A stretch of 64,000 nucleotides of DNA, from the NCBI GenBank assembly GCA_038239005.1, contig JBBSFE010000005.1, forward strand, positions 62,001-126,000. Direction: 5' to 3'. The stretch is from DASXHD01 sp038239005 (GTDB lineage: Bacteria; Myxococcota_A; Polyangia; Polyangiales; Polyangiaceae). The notes beneath the pieces were generated by a model that was not told the DNA's origin, made no database searches, and saw only the letters and a program-made list of their open reading frames with translations. The translations under genes were made by a program, and so were the position numbers. Position 1 is the first letter of the stretch. Each line of letters opens with the position of its first letter. Below are positions 34,827 to 43,339 of the stretch, in pieces.

Positions 34827-35393
34827 ATGAAACTTCTTCTTCCCTTGATGGTGGTTGCTCTCGGGTGCGGTGGTCGCATCGACGGCGGCGATGGCGGCGT
34901 TCAAGACGGCGGCGTCCAGCCAGACGTGATCCTGATCGGCATCGATGCAAGCCCGAGCTCGTGCAACACCGTGCCGGTCGTCGGCACCGATGTGCCTCTC
35001 ATGGCAGTCGCGTCGGATCCGCCGCCGAGCAGTGGCCCCGCGCAGCCGTTTGCGCTCGGGCTTTACGCTCTCGAGAAAATCACCTGGTACACCGGTCCAG
35101 GCGGCACGACCGGCAACGAGGGCACGGTCTCGGCGACGCTACAGATCACCTCGGCGAAAAACGGTTTCATCTTCGACGCCGTTGCGTCTTCCAACCAGGA
35201 AGCGCCCACGCGCACGAGCTCGACGGCGATGATCGTCGGCGGCTCCGGGCTCGTCATCACGACGTTCTGCCCATCCGCGCAAGCGTCCACCAAAGCGGAC
35301 TACGAGTTCGACGGCAAGACGCTCACGCTGCGAACCACCGAGCAAGACACCCCACAGACCATCGACGAAGAGTTCGTGCTAATCACGCACTGA
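34827..35393 (+). CDS. Secreted lipoprotein
   Basis: A 188-residue lipoprotein (MKLLLPLMVVALGCGGRIDG; lipobox ALGC) with a Gly/Asp linker. The mature domain is beta-rich (FALGLYALEKITWYTGPGG, EGTVSATLQITSAKNGFIFD, ADYEFDGKTLTLRTTEQDTP). This is like small calycin-type exported domains, but no family can be named. The gene stops one base before the diguanylate cyclase gene, so the two are probably co-transcribed. Confidence 0.72.
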   Translation: MKLLLPLMVVALGCGGRIDGGDGGVQDGGVQPDVILIGIDASPSSCNTVPVVGTDVPLMAVASDPPPSSGPAQPFALGLYALEKITWYTGPGGTTGNEGTVSATLQITSAKNGFIFDAVASSNQEAPTRTSSTAMIVGGSGLVITTFCPSAQASTKADYEFDGKTLTLRTTEQDTPQTIDEEFVLITH

Positions 35394-35394
35394 G

Positions 35395-36321
35395 ATGCCG
35401 CTCGTGCTTGCCGTCGACGACGATGAAGCGACACGCAAGCTCACCGTGCGCTGGCTGAACAATGCCAAGCTGGCGACCATCGAGGCAAACACCGGTGAGG
35501 GCGCGCTCGCGCTTGCGGCCGAAAATGCGGACGAGATCGACGTCGTCGTGCTCGACGTGATGATGCCCGGCATCGACGGCTTCGAGACGGCGCTTCGCCT
35601 TCAATCGAATCCGCTGACCGCGCACATTCCCATCGTTCTCTTGACGGCGCACGCCACCGCGGAGACCGACATTTTGCGAGGCGTCGAGAGCGGCGCCGTC
35701 GATCACGTCGCGAAACCCTACAGCGGACCCGTGCTCGTCGCGAAGGTGCGTGCGATGGCGCAGCGCACACAGGCCGCGCGCGACCTTCGTTCGCAGCTGC
35801 GTGTCGCAGAAGAGAACGCCACCATCGATCCGCTCACGCGCCTCTACAATCGTCGCCACTTCGACCAACGTTTGCGCGAAGCCATCGCCCACACCACGCG
35901 TCACCATGAGCCACTCGGGCTCGTCATGCTCGACCTCGACCGGTTCAAGACGATCAACGACACGTTCGGACACGTTGGCGGCGACCGCGTGCTCGTTCAC
36001 GTCGCCGATGTCATCCGCTCGGTGATTCGCGTCAACGATTCCGCGTTTCGTTATGGTGGCGAAGAGCTCGTCTTGATCTTGCGCGGCGATGCAACGAGCG
36101 CAGCGCGCGCGTCCGAGCGTTTGCGCGAAGCACTCGCCGCCAAACCCGTTCGACTCGGCGACACCGACCGCGTGATCACGTTCAGCGCGGGCGTCGCGGC
36201 TGCGTCGACCGAAAATGGATTTCGCGTCGAAAATCTCGTCGCGCGGGCGGACGAAGCGCTCTATCGCGCCAAGAACGAAGGCCGCGACCGCACCGTTCTC
36301 GAAGCTACCCAATCGGGGTGA
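35395..36321 (+). CDS. Response regulator with diguanylate cyclase (GGDEF) domain
   Basis: A 308-residue receiver-GGDEF protein. Receiver: acidic pocket D8-D10, phospho-acceptor D54 (VVLD), K107. Cyclase domain from about 145: DPLTRLYNRRHFD, MLDLDRFKTINDTFGH, and active site GGEEL at 221-225. The inhibitory site RVND at 212-215 has the RxxD form and the right spacing, so the enzyme should make c-di-GMP from two GTP under product feedback. No kinase is adjacent. It provides a local c-di-GMP source in the same window as the kinase-PilZ protein. Confidence 0.92.
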   Translation: MPLVLAVDDDEATRKLTVRWLNNAKLATIEANTGEGALALAAENADEIDVVVLDVMMPGIDGFETALRLQSNPLTAHIPIVLLTAHATAETDILRGVESGAVDHVAKPYSGPVLVAKVRAMAQRTQAARDLRSQLRVAEENATIDPLTRLYNRRHFDQRLREAIAHTTRHHEPLGLVMLDLDRFKTINDTFGHVGGDRVLVHVADVIRSVIRVNDSAFRYGGEELVLILRGDATSAARASERLREALAAKPVRLGDTDRVITFSAGVAAASTENGFRVENLVARADEALYRAKNEGRDRTVLEATQSG

Positions 36322-36328
36322 TGTTATC

Positions 36329-36814
36329 GTGGGCGGCGTGCAGCAAACGTCGCTTCCTCAAATCAACTTCGACGACTACGTCGCGATGTGCGGCGCCGCG
36401 AAGGCGTGGGGAGTCGAGCGCATGTGTGGCTACTACCGCGTGGAGCCAAACACGTGGGCGGCGATTCAAAACGCGTGGCATGCCACGACGAGCCAAAACG
36501 CGCATTTTCCCGCGATGATTGACCAAGAAGCAGCGCGCCTTCAAATGGGCGGGCAGCCGCGCGTCGTGTCGTCGCTCACGGTTCAACAGTTCGAGCGCGG
36601 CGCCGCGGAAGTGGGGAATGCGCTCGGTAACTTCTTTGGCAGCGTCGCGAAAGCCGTCGCGCCTCCTGGGGTTGGGGCGCACGTGCTCGTGCAATGGAGC
36701 GATGGTCAGAGATATCCCGGCACCGTGGCGCAAGTTGCACAAGGCCAATACCTCGTCACGATGAGCAATGGTCAGCAGCACTGGGTCGCCGCGGCGCTCG
36801 TCACGCTGCCTTAG
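36329..36814 (+). CDS. Cytoplasmic protein with C-terminal Tudor/SH3-like domain
   Basis: A 161-residue protein starting at GTG 36329 (or 36338), eight bases after the cyclase stop. The N-terminal half is helical (FDDYVAMCGAAKAWGVERMC, AMIDQEAARLQMGG). The last 50 residues form a small five-strand domain (GAHVLVQWSDGQRYPGTVAQ, YLVTMSNGQQHWVAAALVTL), like Tudor/Agenet folds. Its place directly after a diguanylate cyclase gene suggests co-expression. Function unknown. Confidence 0.6.
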   Translation: MGGVQQTSLPQINFDDYVAMCGAAKAWGVERMCGYYRVEPNTWAAIQNAWHATTSQNAHFPAMIDQEAARLQMGGQPRVVSSLTVQQFERGAAEVGNALGNFFGSVAKAVAPPGVGAHVLVQWSDGQRYPGTVAQVAQGQYLVTMSNGQQHWVAAALVTLP

Positions 36815-36829
36815 AGAGGTCCATCGAAC

Positions 36830-37348
36830 ATGCGTTTGCTTCATGCCGTGGTTTTGCTTTCGGCTTGTAACTTCTCGCTCTCGTCCGTCGGCTTCGACAT
36901 TCCATACAGCATCCCCGAGCAATCCATTCCGGGCGACGCCACCGCGCACGCCGCGGGCATCGTCATCGACATGCCGCCGACCACGTTTCCCATCAACGTC
37001 GACATCGCGGCACAGGCGAAGGCCAACAACGTCAGCGGCGTGATCTCGACAGTGACGCTCACGTCGCTCAGCTTCAACATCACGAAGAGCTCCGGTTGCT
37101 TCGATTTCGTCAACAGCGTGAGCCTGGCGCTCTCGAGCACCAAAACCGGCACCACGCTCCAGCCGACGGTGATCGCAGCGGGAGGCAACCCAGGTTGCGT
37201 GCAAACGTATCCGCTCACGCCAACGCCCGGCGCGAACTTGAAGCCGTACATCGACGAAGGCGCGAGCGTCACGATGACCGGCCAAGCCATTCCGCCCGCC
37301 GCTGATGTCACGTTCGACGGCGCAATCGTGTTGCACGCGTCGCTCTGA
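36830..37348 (+). CDS. Secreted lipoprotein
   Basis: A 172-residue protein with a very short lipoprotein signal (MRLLHAVVLLSACNF; lipobox LSAC, cysteine 13). The mature part is beta-rich with alternating polar and hydrophobic residues (SGVISTVTLTSLSFNITKSS, SVTMTGQAIPPAADVTFDGA). This is similar in feel to exported domains of unknown function found widely in Myxococcota. No motif identifies a ligand. It starts 15 bases after the Tudor-like gene. Confidence 0.68.
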   Translation: MRLLHAVVLLSACNFSLSSVGFDIPYSIPEQSIPGDATAHAAGIVIDMPPTTFPINVDIAAQAKANNVSGVISTVTLTSLSFNITKSSGCFDFVNSVSLALSSTKTGTTLQPTVIAAGGNPGCVQTYPLTPTPGANLKPYIDEGASVTMTGQAIPPAADVTFDGAIVLHASL

Positions 37349-37400
37349 CCGCTGCGAACTTTGCACGAGAATTGCGAACACCACGTGAGATGATCCTCCC

Positions 37401-37928
37401 ATGCGACGCACGTACCTTCTCGGGCTCTTCGGACTTTCTCTCGTGATCGGAGCTGCCTGCAGCTCGACGACCAACCCCGACGACGGCGGCACCGACGCCG
37501 CGAGCGACGTGACGGCACCGAAAGACGCGACGTCGTCCGACGTCGTCACGACCGATGTGACCGTGAAGGACAGCGCAACCGACAGCGCGAACGACGCAAC
37601 CACCTCGGACGCATCCGATGGCGGCGCCGGAGACGGCGCAATTCTCTACAAGCTCACGATCGACGACTACGCCAACTGGTGCTCGGTGATGGTGCAAGAC
37701 GGCGGTGCGAGCACACTCACTCCTCAGACGTTTCAGTTTGCGCCGAGCACGCTCGTGAGCCTCCACGCTGACAAGGCCAGCTCCAGCTTCGTGTGGGGCT
37801 ACTGGAAAGGCACCAACCCCGACGGCGGCAACGACACCACCATAGCGACGAGCATCACGATGACGGCGAATAAAAGCATCCAAGCGTGCTGCCCGCTCAC
37901 GTCGAGCCCGACGACCCCCTGTCCTTGA
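37401..37928 (+). CDS. Secreted lipoprotein with Asp/Thr/Ala-rich linker
   Basis: A 175-residue lipoprotein (LLGLFGLSLVIGAACSST; lipobox GAAC). A long linker of Asp, Thr, Ser and Ala fills residues 25-75, followed by a domain resembling the cupredoxin-like end of exported proteins (LTIDDYANWCSVMVQDGGAS, CCPLTSSPTTPCP), although copper ligands are not convincing. Function unknown. Confidence 0.7.
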   Translation: MRRTYLLGLFGLSLVIGAACSSTTNPDDGGTDAASDVTAPKDATSSDVVTTDVTVKDSATDSANDATTSDASDGGAGDGAILYKLTIDDYANWCSVMVQDGGASTLTPQTFQFAPSTLVSLHADKASSSFVWGYWKGTNPDGGNDTTIATSITMTANKSIQACCPLTSSPTTPCP

Positions 37929-37955
37929 CCCCGTCGAGTTTGGTAAGGTCCGGAC

Positions 37956-38057
37956 ATGGCCAAAGGCATCGAAAAAGACAAAAAGAACAACAAGCCGAAG
38001 CTCTCCACCAAAGAGAAGCAGAAGAAGAAGAAAGAGAAGGAAGCGCTCAAGCGGTAA
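37956..38057 (+). CDS. 33-residue Lys-rich basic protein
   Basis: An ATG at 37956 opens a 33-codon frame reading MAKGIEKDKKNNKPKLSTKE and continuing with mostly Lys and Glu to a final ALKR. Over 40 per cent of residues are lysine, giving an extreme positive charge. An AAGG element lies eight bases before the ATG, and the frame sits neatly between two genes. The start resembles the small conserved MAKG-type basic proteins of many proteobacteria. It may bind nucleic acid or ribosomes; this is inferred from charge only. Confidence 0.6.
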   Translation: MAKGIEKDKKNNKPKLSTKEKQKKKKEKEALKR

Positions 38058-38063
38058 CGGCGC

Positions 38064-38642
38064 ATGCTCAAACGCGCCTTGGCGCGCAAGACATTCGCGA
38101 TCCCCCTCGAAGGCGACGCGTTGCGAATCGTGGCCGTCGCCGATACCCACAGCAAACCGCACGCATCGTTGGGTGAGCGGCTTCGCGAGGCTGCGCCAAC
38201 TCACATCGTGCACGCCGGCGACATCGGCGATCTCGGCGTCTTGCGCGAGCTCGAACGACACGCGCCCGTGGTTGCGGTGCGCGGCAACATCGACGAGCGC
38301 GCCAAGGATTTGCCCGACGTCGTGACGATCGACGTGCGCGACGCAGCCGGCACGCTTCTCAAGATCTTGCTCGTGCACATCGCCGTGAACGGCCCGAAGA
38401 TCCGCGCGGACATCGCACGCCTCGCACGCGCGGAAGACGCATCGCTCGTCGTGTGTGGGCATTCGCACATTCCGTTTGCGGCTTGCGATCGCGGGCTCAC
38501 CGTATTCAATCCCGGCTCTGTGGGTCCGCGGAGGTTTCAGCTGCCCATCGTTCTCGGCATCCTCGACATCTCGCGCAGTGGCGTGTCCGTACGCCATGTC
38601 GATTGCGAAACGGGCCACGCGTGGCCGCCGAAAAGTAGCTGA
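38064..38642 (+). CDS. Calcineurin-like metallophosphoesterase (YfcE/MJ0936 type)
   Basis: A 192-residue phosphoesterase with all metal-site motifs: DTH at 27-29, GD at 52-53, GNID at 75-78, a central histidine in LLVHIAV, GHSHIP, and the NPGSVGPRR segment. Such small enzymes hydrolyse phosphodiesters or act on cyclic nucleotides. The start follows the small basic gene by six bases, and its stop overlaps the next ATG (TGATG). That makes it part of one run with the phosphatase-superfamily lipoprotein. Confidence 0.9.
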   Translation: MLKRALARKTFAIPLEGDALRIVAVADTHSKPHASLGERLREAAPTHIVHAGDIGDLGVLRELERHAPVVAVRGNIDERAKDLPDVVTIDVRDAAGTLLKILLVHIAVNGPKIRADIARLARAEDASLVVCGHSHIPFAACDRGLTVFNPGSVGPRRFQLPIVLGILDISRSGVSVRHVDCETGHAWPPKSS

Positions 38643-40309
38643 TGCGGTCATTCGTCCGAATTGCCGCAATCACCCTCGCGTCGGCCGTGCTCGGTGCGTG
38701 TGTTCACGAAACCAAGCTCCTGGTTGGTGGAGATGCGCACGACCTTCGCAAGCGCGCCCCTGGAACCGCAGAGAGCTCGCCCAGCCATCCACCGATCCTC
38801 GTGATTGCTCTCGACGGCGTGGATCGCGAGCTTCTCTACGACATGATTCGCGCAGGTGAGCTGCCTGCGTTCTCGGCGCTACTCGGGCCACATGCGTACT
38901 TCGATCGAACGATCATGTCGACGCTCCCATCCTCCACGATGGCCGCGTGGGCGACGACGTTCACCGGCGTAACGCCCGCGCATCACGGCATCGCGGGCAA
39001 CGAGTTTTTCATTCGGGAAGATCGGCGATTCGCCGCCCCGGCGCCGGCGACGTTCAACGATCACGCTCCGGTGCTGCAGATCTACACGGACCAATATCTG
39101 AACAAGCTTTGCCTCGCGCCGAGCGTGTACGATCGCATGCGCGCCGACGATCCCAACGTGCTCGTGTGGGTCGCGATGCAGCAAATCTATTCCGGCGCCG
39201 ACAAGTTTCTGCTCACCAAGCCAACGATTCTCATCGACGCGTTCGAAGCGTTCGTCGACGAGACCGTTTCGAAGGTCGCGACGCAGAGCGAGTCGCGGTC
39301 CGCATACGAGAAGCTCGACAAGCAAGTGGTGGATGTCGTGGTGGGCGCGCTCGACGACAAGCTCGTTCCGGATGTGCTCACCGTTTATCTATCGGGCACC
39401 GATCTTTACGCGCATGTGGCCAAAGAAGGGCCCGATGCCGCTCGACGCGCATACTTGCGCGACATCGTCGACGGCAGCATTGGCACACTTACGGGCAAGC
39501 TTCGTGCGCGCGGCGCACTTGCGAATCGGTGGGTCGTCGTCACGTCCGACCACGGTCACACCGAGGTCATGCACGATGGCGATCACGCGATGACGACGAA
39601 CATCGACCACGGGCCGCCAGCGGTGCTCGTGAAAACTGGGTTTCGCGTACGTCCCTTCAAGCTCGACGTCTCGAAGACGGACGATTTTCAATCCGTCATC
39701 GCGTTCGAGGGCGCGATGGCCTTTGTTTACTTGGCCGATCGCTCGACGTGCGATCACGAGAAAGTCGCGTGCGACTGGACGAAGCCACCACGTTACGAAG
39801 AGGACGTTCTTGCGGTGGCCGAGGCGTACTCGAAAAACAACGAAGACGGCGCGCTCGTACCCGCCCTTCGCGGAAAGCTCGACATGGTTCTCACGCGGCG
39901 GCCACGGGCCTGGGCGGAAGACGATTTGCCGTTCGAAGTCTATGTCGGTCACGGCGCGGCCATGCCCATCGACACGTACCTCGCGTCGCATCCACATCCG
40001 ACGTACGCGGAGCTAGCGACGCGCCTACACGATCTCGCCGTGGGTCCGCATGGAGAGCGCGCAGGCGATGTGCTTCTCATCGCGCATAACGGCGACCGCG
40101 CGACGCCGGCCGAGCGCTACTACTTCGCCGAGCCGTACCACTCGTGGCACGGCAGCCCTTCGCACAAGGACTCCGACATTCCGCTGATCGTGTCGCACCC
40201 GCCGACGAGCGAGCCCGACATCCAGGCGTTCGTCGAGCACGCACTCGGCGAGCACCCTCGACAGCAACGCATCACGGATCTTCTGCTCGACATTCGTCAC
40301 CGTCACTGA
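38642..40309 (+). CDS. Alkaline-phosphatase-superfamily (phosphodiesterase/NPP-type) lipoprotein
   Basis: A 555-residue exported enzyme: lipoprotein signal ITLASAVLGACVH, cysteine 20. The catalytic domain begins ILVIALDGVDRELLYDMIRA with metal ligand D58. It has the nucleophile region STLPSSTMAAWATTFTGVTP (probable nucleophile T99), then the zinc motif VVTSDHGHTEV and later WHGSPSHKDSDIPL. This is the plan of type I phosphodiesterase/nucleotide pyrophosphatases and related sulfatases. It should act in the periplasm or at the surface on a phosphodiester. Translationally coupled to the metallophosphoesterase gene. Confidence 0.85.
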   Translation: MRSFVRIAAITLASAVLGACVHETKLLVGGDAHDLRKRAPGTAESSPSHPPILVIALDGVDRELLYDMIRAGELPAFSALLGPHAYFDRTIMSTLPSSTMAAWATTFTGVTPAHHGIAGNEFFIREDRRFAAPAPATFNDHAPVLQIYTDQYLNKLCLAPSVYDRMRADDPNVLVWVAMQQIYSGADKFLLTKPTILIDAFEAFVDETVSKVATQSESRSAYEKLDKQVVDVVVGALDDKLVPDVLTVYLSGTDLYAHVAKEGPDAARRAYLRDIVDGSIGTLTGKLRARGALANRWVVVTSDHGHTEVMHDGDHAMTTNIDHGPPAVLVKTGFRVRPFKLDVSKTDDFQSVIAFEGAMAFVYLADRSTCDHEKVACDWTKPPRYEEDVLAVAEAYSKNNEDGALVPALRGKLDMVLTRRPRAWAEDDLPFEVYVGHGAAMPIDTYLASHPHPTYAELATRLHDLAVGPHGERAGDVLLIAHNGDRATPAERYYFAEPYHSWHGSPSHKDSDIPLIVSHPPTSEPDIQAFVEHALGEHPRQQRITDLLLDIRHRH

Positions 40310-40337
40310 CGCGCGCAATGGCGTGCGTTCCGTGCGA

Positions 40338-40727
40338 CTAGGCGCGTTTTTCGCGGAGCCAGGCAAGCGCTTCGTCGCGGTCCTCGAAGGCTTGGAGCTC
40401 GAAGCGGTGGTCGTGTGCGAGGCGATGCGCTTGAAGTCCTGCGATCGCTGACGCCACGAGGCGCGCAGTGCGCGTCATGCCGCGCTCGGCTGCGTAGGCG
40501 TTGAGCGCGCTTGCGACGTCCACGAGCTCGGGCGGCATCACGCGGAGGGCGCGCTGGTCGGCGAGGCAGCAAAAGGGCCGGCGGCGTTGCGCGTCGATGA
40601 TTTCTCGCGCGCGCTTGTCGTACTCGGCGACGTCTTGGGCCGTCGCCTTGGCCGGGTAGATCACTTCGACCATCGGCAAGAGCTCGATGATGGCATCACC
40701 CCGATGTTGAATGACTTCGAACGTCAT
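40338..40727 (-). CDS. SpoIIAA-like (STAS/SEC14) domain protein
   Basis: A 129-residue soluble protein that fits the SpoIIAA-like fold by pattern: a first strand pair (FEVIQHRGDAIIELLPMVEV), a helix (DVAEYDKRAREIIDAQR), a strand (PFCCLADQRALRVM), and further helices ending FEDRDEALAWLREK. Proteins like this are common single-domain regulators or lipid-binding modules. Its ATG follows the GFA gene stop directly, so the two form an operon. Confidence 0.65.
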   Translation of the reverse strand: MTFEVIQHRGDAIIELLPMVEVIYPAKATAQDVAEYDKRAREIIDAQRRRPFCCLADQRALRVMPPELVDVASALNAYAAERGMTRTARLVASAIAGLQAHRLAHDHRFELQAFEDRDEALAWLREKRA

Positions 40728-41123
40728 TCAGGGAAGGCCGTCGAATGTCTCGAGCTCGGCAGCCGAGACGTACCACGATGCGCGTGACGCAAAGTGAATG
40801 TTGCGGCGCGGTTTCTCCGTCGTCGTTTCGAACGCGCCCGCAGGCACGACGTAATGCGTGTGGGTGCGATTCAGCCACGGCATCGCAGAGCCGCAGGTCG
40901 TGCAAAACGCGCTGCTCCAACGCGTGTCCGGCACATCGAACCTTCGGACGTGACCTTCGCCGCGGATCCACGTGAGCTTCTCTGCTTCGACGAACGCGTT
41001 GGCCGCATGCGCGGAGCCCGTCTTCTTCCGGCATCGGCCGCAATGGCAATATTGGAACGCGACGAACGGTTCCTCGACGTGGAACGCGACCGCGCCGCAA
41101 ACGCATGAGCCTTTCACTTCCAT
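40728..41123 (-). CDS. GFA-family zinc protein
   Basis: A 131-residue protein of the glutathione-dependent formaldehyde-activating (Gfa/CENP-V) fold. It has the zinc cysteines in order: GSCVCGAVAF, YCHCGRCRKKTGSAHAANAF, and FCTTCGSAMPW. The family includes a few enzymes that handle glutathione adducts, but most are untested. The ATG at 41123 begins the typical MEVKGSCVCG start. It is followed without a gap by the SpoIIAA-like gene. Confidence 0.9.
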   Translation of the reverse strand: MEVKGSCVCGAVAFHVEEPFVAFQYCHCGRCRKKTGSAHAANAFVEAEKLTWIRGEGHVRRFDVPDTRWSSAFCTTCGSAMPWLNRTHTHYVVPAGAFETTTEKPRRNIHFASRASWYVSAAELETFDGLP

Positions 41124-41191
41124 GAAGCAGACATTACACGCTCGACGCGAGCCACGCGAACGGTTGGGCCGCATTCGTGTAACCTCTAGAG

Positions 41192-42025
41192 ATGCGCCGT
41201 AGCGTCGTCGCAGGTGTCATCGCTTGCATCTCGGGGTGCAGCTTGATCACTGACTTGAGCTCGCTGTCGACGGACGCGGCCGCGCCAACCGACGCCGGCG
41301 CGGATGGCACCACCGATGCGAGCGACGACATGCTTGTGGACGTAGCGCCGACGCCAGACGGCTCCGATGCAACGGGCCCCTTTTGCGTGGACGCCTCGAA
41401 CGCACTCGTCTACTGCCAAGACTTCGACGCGATCGACGCGGGTGCTCTGGGCTTGCTCGTGAGTGGCGGCGCCGCTGGGACCATCGATACCGATGCGCAG
41501 GTTTCGCTTCCCGCATCGCTTCTGACGACCATCGAGACCGCCGATGGCGGAACGTCGCACGCGTATTTCAATCACGCGATGTCCGTCGCGCCGACGACGG
41601 CAGTCCTCGACTTCGACATGAAGATCGACAATCTCGGCAAGCCGTACCTCAACATCGTCGAGGTCGTCTTCGCGGAGACCACCGGAACGCGCGATCTCAT
41701 TTTGCAAATTGACCCCAACGGGATCACCGTCGAAGAGGAGTTCCCCGCTGATGGCGGCAGCTCGACATCGATCGCGCATCCGCACATCACGATTTCGTGG
41801 GGCACGACGTGGCATCACCTCCAGCTCACCGCGCACATTCCAGGGTCCGGCGCGAAGACGTGCACGCTCGTGGTCGACGGCATCGCAGTCGAGGCGAACT
41901 TTTCGCTCGTGCCAGGTTGGACTTCGGCGCTCGTCAGCATCGCTCTCGGCGTGACCTTCGCACCCACCAATGCAACCGCGTGGGCCGTCCGCTACGACAA
42001 CGTCTTGGCGCAGCTCACGCTTTGA
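41192..42025 (+). CDS. Lipoprotein with concanavalin/LamG-like beta-sandwich
   Basis: A 277-residue lipoprotein (RRSVVAGVIACISGCSL; lipobox ISGC) with an Asp/Thr/Ala linker to about residue 65. A jelly-roll domain follows (VYCQDFDAIDAGALGLLVSG, AVLDFDMKIDNLGKPYLNIV, TWHHLQLTAHIPG, AVRYDNVLAQL). The pattern resembles LamG/ConA-like sugar-binding domains, often fused to surface anchors. The ligand is unknown. Its stop overlaps the TTG start of the permease gene by four bases, though a functional link is not obvious. Confidence 0.7.
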   Translation: MRRSVVAGVIACISGCSLITDLSSLSTDAAAPTDAGADGTTDASDDMLVDVAPTPDGSDATGPFCVDASNALVYCQDFDAIDAGALGLLVSGGAAGTIDTDAQVSLPASLLTTIETADGGTSHAYFNHAMSVAPTTAVLDFDMKIDNLGKPYLNIVEVVFAETTGTRDLILQIDPNGITVEEEFPADGGSSTSIAHPHITISWGTTWHHLQLTAHIPGSGAKTCTLVVDGIAVEANFSLVPGWTSALVSIALGVTFAPTNATAWAVRYDNVLAQLTL

Positions 42026-42969
42026 ATACGCGGATCTGGATCGAGCGCGTCGCGCTCTTCGTGCTGTTCGTGTTCGTCGCCGTTCCGTCGGCGTGGTCGT
42101 CGCCGACGGTCGCGCTCGTTCTCGGCGTCGTGTTCGGCGTCACCGCGAATCATCCGTCTCCGAAAGCCGCAAAAAAGCTCTCTCAGATCCTCTTGCAGGT
42201 TTCGATCGTCGCGATGGGCTTCGACATGAACCTCGCGCAGGTGCTCGCGGCCGGGCGTTCTGGCTTCATCTACACGCTCGCGGGCATCGCATTCACGCTG
42301 ACGCTCGGCATGCTGCTCGGTCGCGCGCTTTCGGTATCGCGCAAGATCGCGCACCTGATTTCGGTCGGCACGGCCATCTGCGGCGGCAGCGCGATCGCCG
42401 CGATGGGCCCCGTCGTTGGCGCATCCGACGAAGAGATGTCCGTCTCGATCGGCACGGTCTTCATCCTCAACGCGATCGGTCTCATGCTCTTCCCGCCGAT
42501 CGGTCACGCGGTGCATTTGAGCGAGCCGCAATTCGGTTTGTGGGCGGCGCTCGCCATTCACGACACGAGCTCCGTCGTTGGCGCGGGCGCGAAATTCGGC
42601 GCGACTGCATTGATGGTCGCGACCACCGTGAAGCTCGCGCGTGCACTTTGGATCGTTCCGCTCGTGCTCCTCACGGCCGTCGCGCAACAAACAAGGACGT
42701 CGCTGCGTTCGATCAAGTGGCCATGGTTTGTCGTGTTCTTCGTCGTTGCTGCCATCGCGCGCACGTACTTGCCGGCCGGCGGTCCAATCTATCCGTGGCT
42801 TTCGAAGGGTGGCCGCATCGGTCTCACGGTCACGCTGTTCTTGATCGGCACGGGCATGTCACGCGAGAACCTCGCGAAGGTCGGCCTTCGTCCGCTCCTT
42901 CAAGGCGTGGTGCTTTGGATCATCGTTGCGTCGACCACGCTCGGCTTGATTCGATCGGGAGTGATATAA
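42022..42969 (+). CDS. YeiH-type putative sulfate exporter family permease
   Basis: A 315-residue inner-membrane protein with about ten hydrophobic helices. The family hallmarks are QILLQVSIVAMGFDMNLAQV, LISVGTAICGGSAIAAMGPV, and the final LFLIGTGMSRENLAKVGLRP. Relatives are annotated as putative sulfate exporters, but direct evidence is thin. The TTG at 42022, overlapping the preceding stop, gives the normal start just before the first helix (IWIERVALFVLFVFVA); no ATG is available upstream of it in a sensible place. Confidence 0.88.
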   Translation: MNTRIWIERVALFVLFVFVAVPSAWSSPTVALVLGVVFGVTANHPSPKAAKKLSQILLQVSIVAMGFDMNLAQVLAAGRSGFIYTLAGIAFTLTLGMLLGRALSVSRKIAHLISVGTAICGGSAIAAMGPVVGASDEEMSVSIGTVFILNAIGLMLFPPIGHAVHLSEPQFGLWAALAIHDTSSVVGAGAKFGATALMVATTVKLARALWIVPLVLLTAVAQQTRTSLRSIKWPWFVVFFVVAAIARTYLPAGGPIYPWLSKGGRIGLTVTLFLIGTGMSRENLAKVGLRPLLQGVVLWIIVASTTLGLIRSGVI

Positions 42970-42976
42970 AAGCGCG

Positions 42977-43339
42977 ATGGTTCGTACGCGCATCGTAGCG
43001 ATGGCCGCCGTCATCGCAGCGTGCGCTGGAGGTCCCCAGGCACCTTCGCACCCGACGCCCGAGCAAGAAGCCGAAGCGACGACGCTCCTCACCGGCCCCG
43101 ATTGGTATCGACATAGCTCCACCCACGTGCCGAGGTCGGCGGTCGTGGGTGGAGTCGTCACCGGCTTGGCGCATCAACGCGTGGACTTGCCCTTCTTCTT
43201 GGGAGCGGCCTTCTTCTTGGGAGCGGCCTTCTTCTTCGCAGCCTTGGGCGCGGGCTTGCCCATTTCCCAAACGCCGAGAGCGGCGCCCGTCGGATCGACG
43301 AAGACGCCAATCGCGCCCATCTCGCCGATCGGCGTGTAG
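42977..43339 (+). CDS. Short lipoprotein frame, possibly a truncated gene
   Basis: The frame starts MVRTRIVAMAAVIAACAGG, a good lipoprotein signal with cysteine 16, and then PSHPTPEQEAEATTLLTG, which looks like real protein. From about residue 66 it runs antisense into the VOC gene and reads hydrophobic nonsense (PFFLGAAFFLGAAFFF) that mirrors the lysine-rich tail on the other strand. The true product may be a truncated lipoprotein whose 3' part was lost, or a short real gene. Only the first 55-65 residues are convincing. Confidence 0.35.
   Translation: MVRTRIVAMAAVIAACAGGPQAPSHPTPEQEAEATTLLTGPDWYRHSSTHVPRSAVVGGVVTGLAHQRVDLPFFLGAAFFLGAAFFFAALGAGLPISQTPRAAPVGSTKTPIAPISPIGV

Noticed and set aside
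35383..36312. 309-codon minus-strand frame
   Set aside because: It is antisense to the receiver-GGDEF gene, which has every expected motif; high GC makes such shadow frames common.
42859..43161. Minus-strand frame between permease and VOC genes
   Set aside because: No signal, fold or ribosome site; it overlaps the permease C-terminus and the better lipoprotein start on the plus strand.
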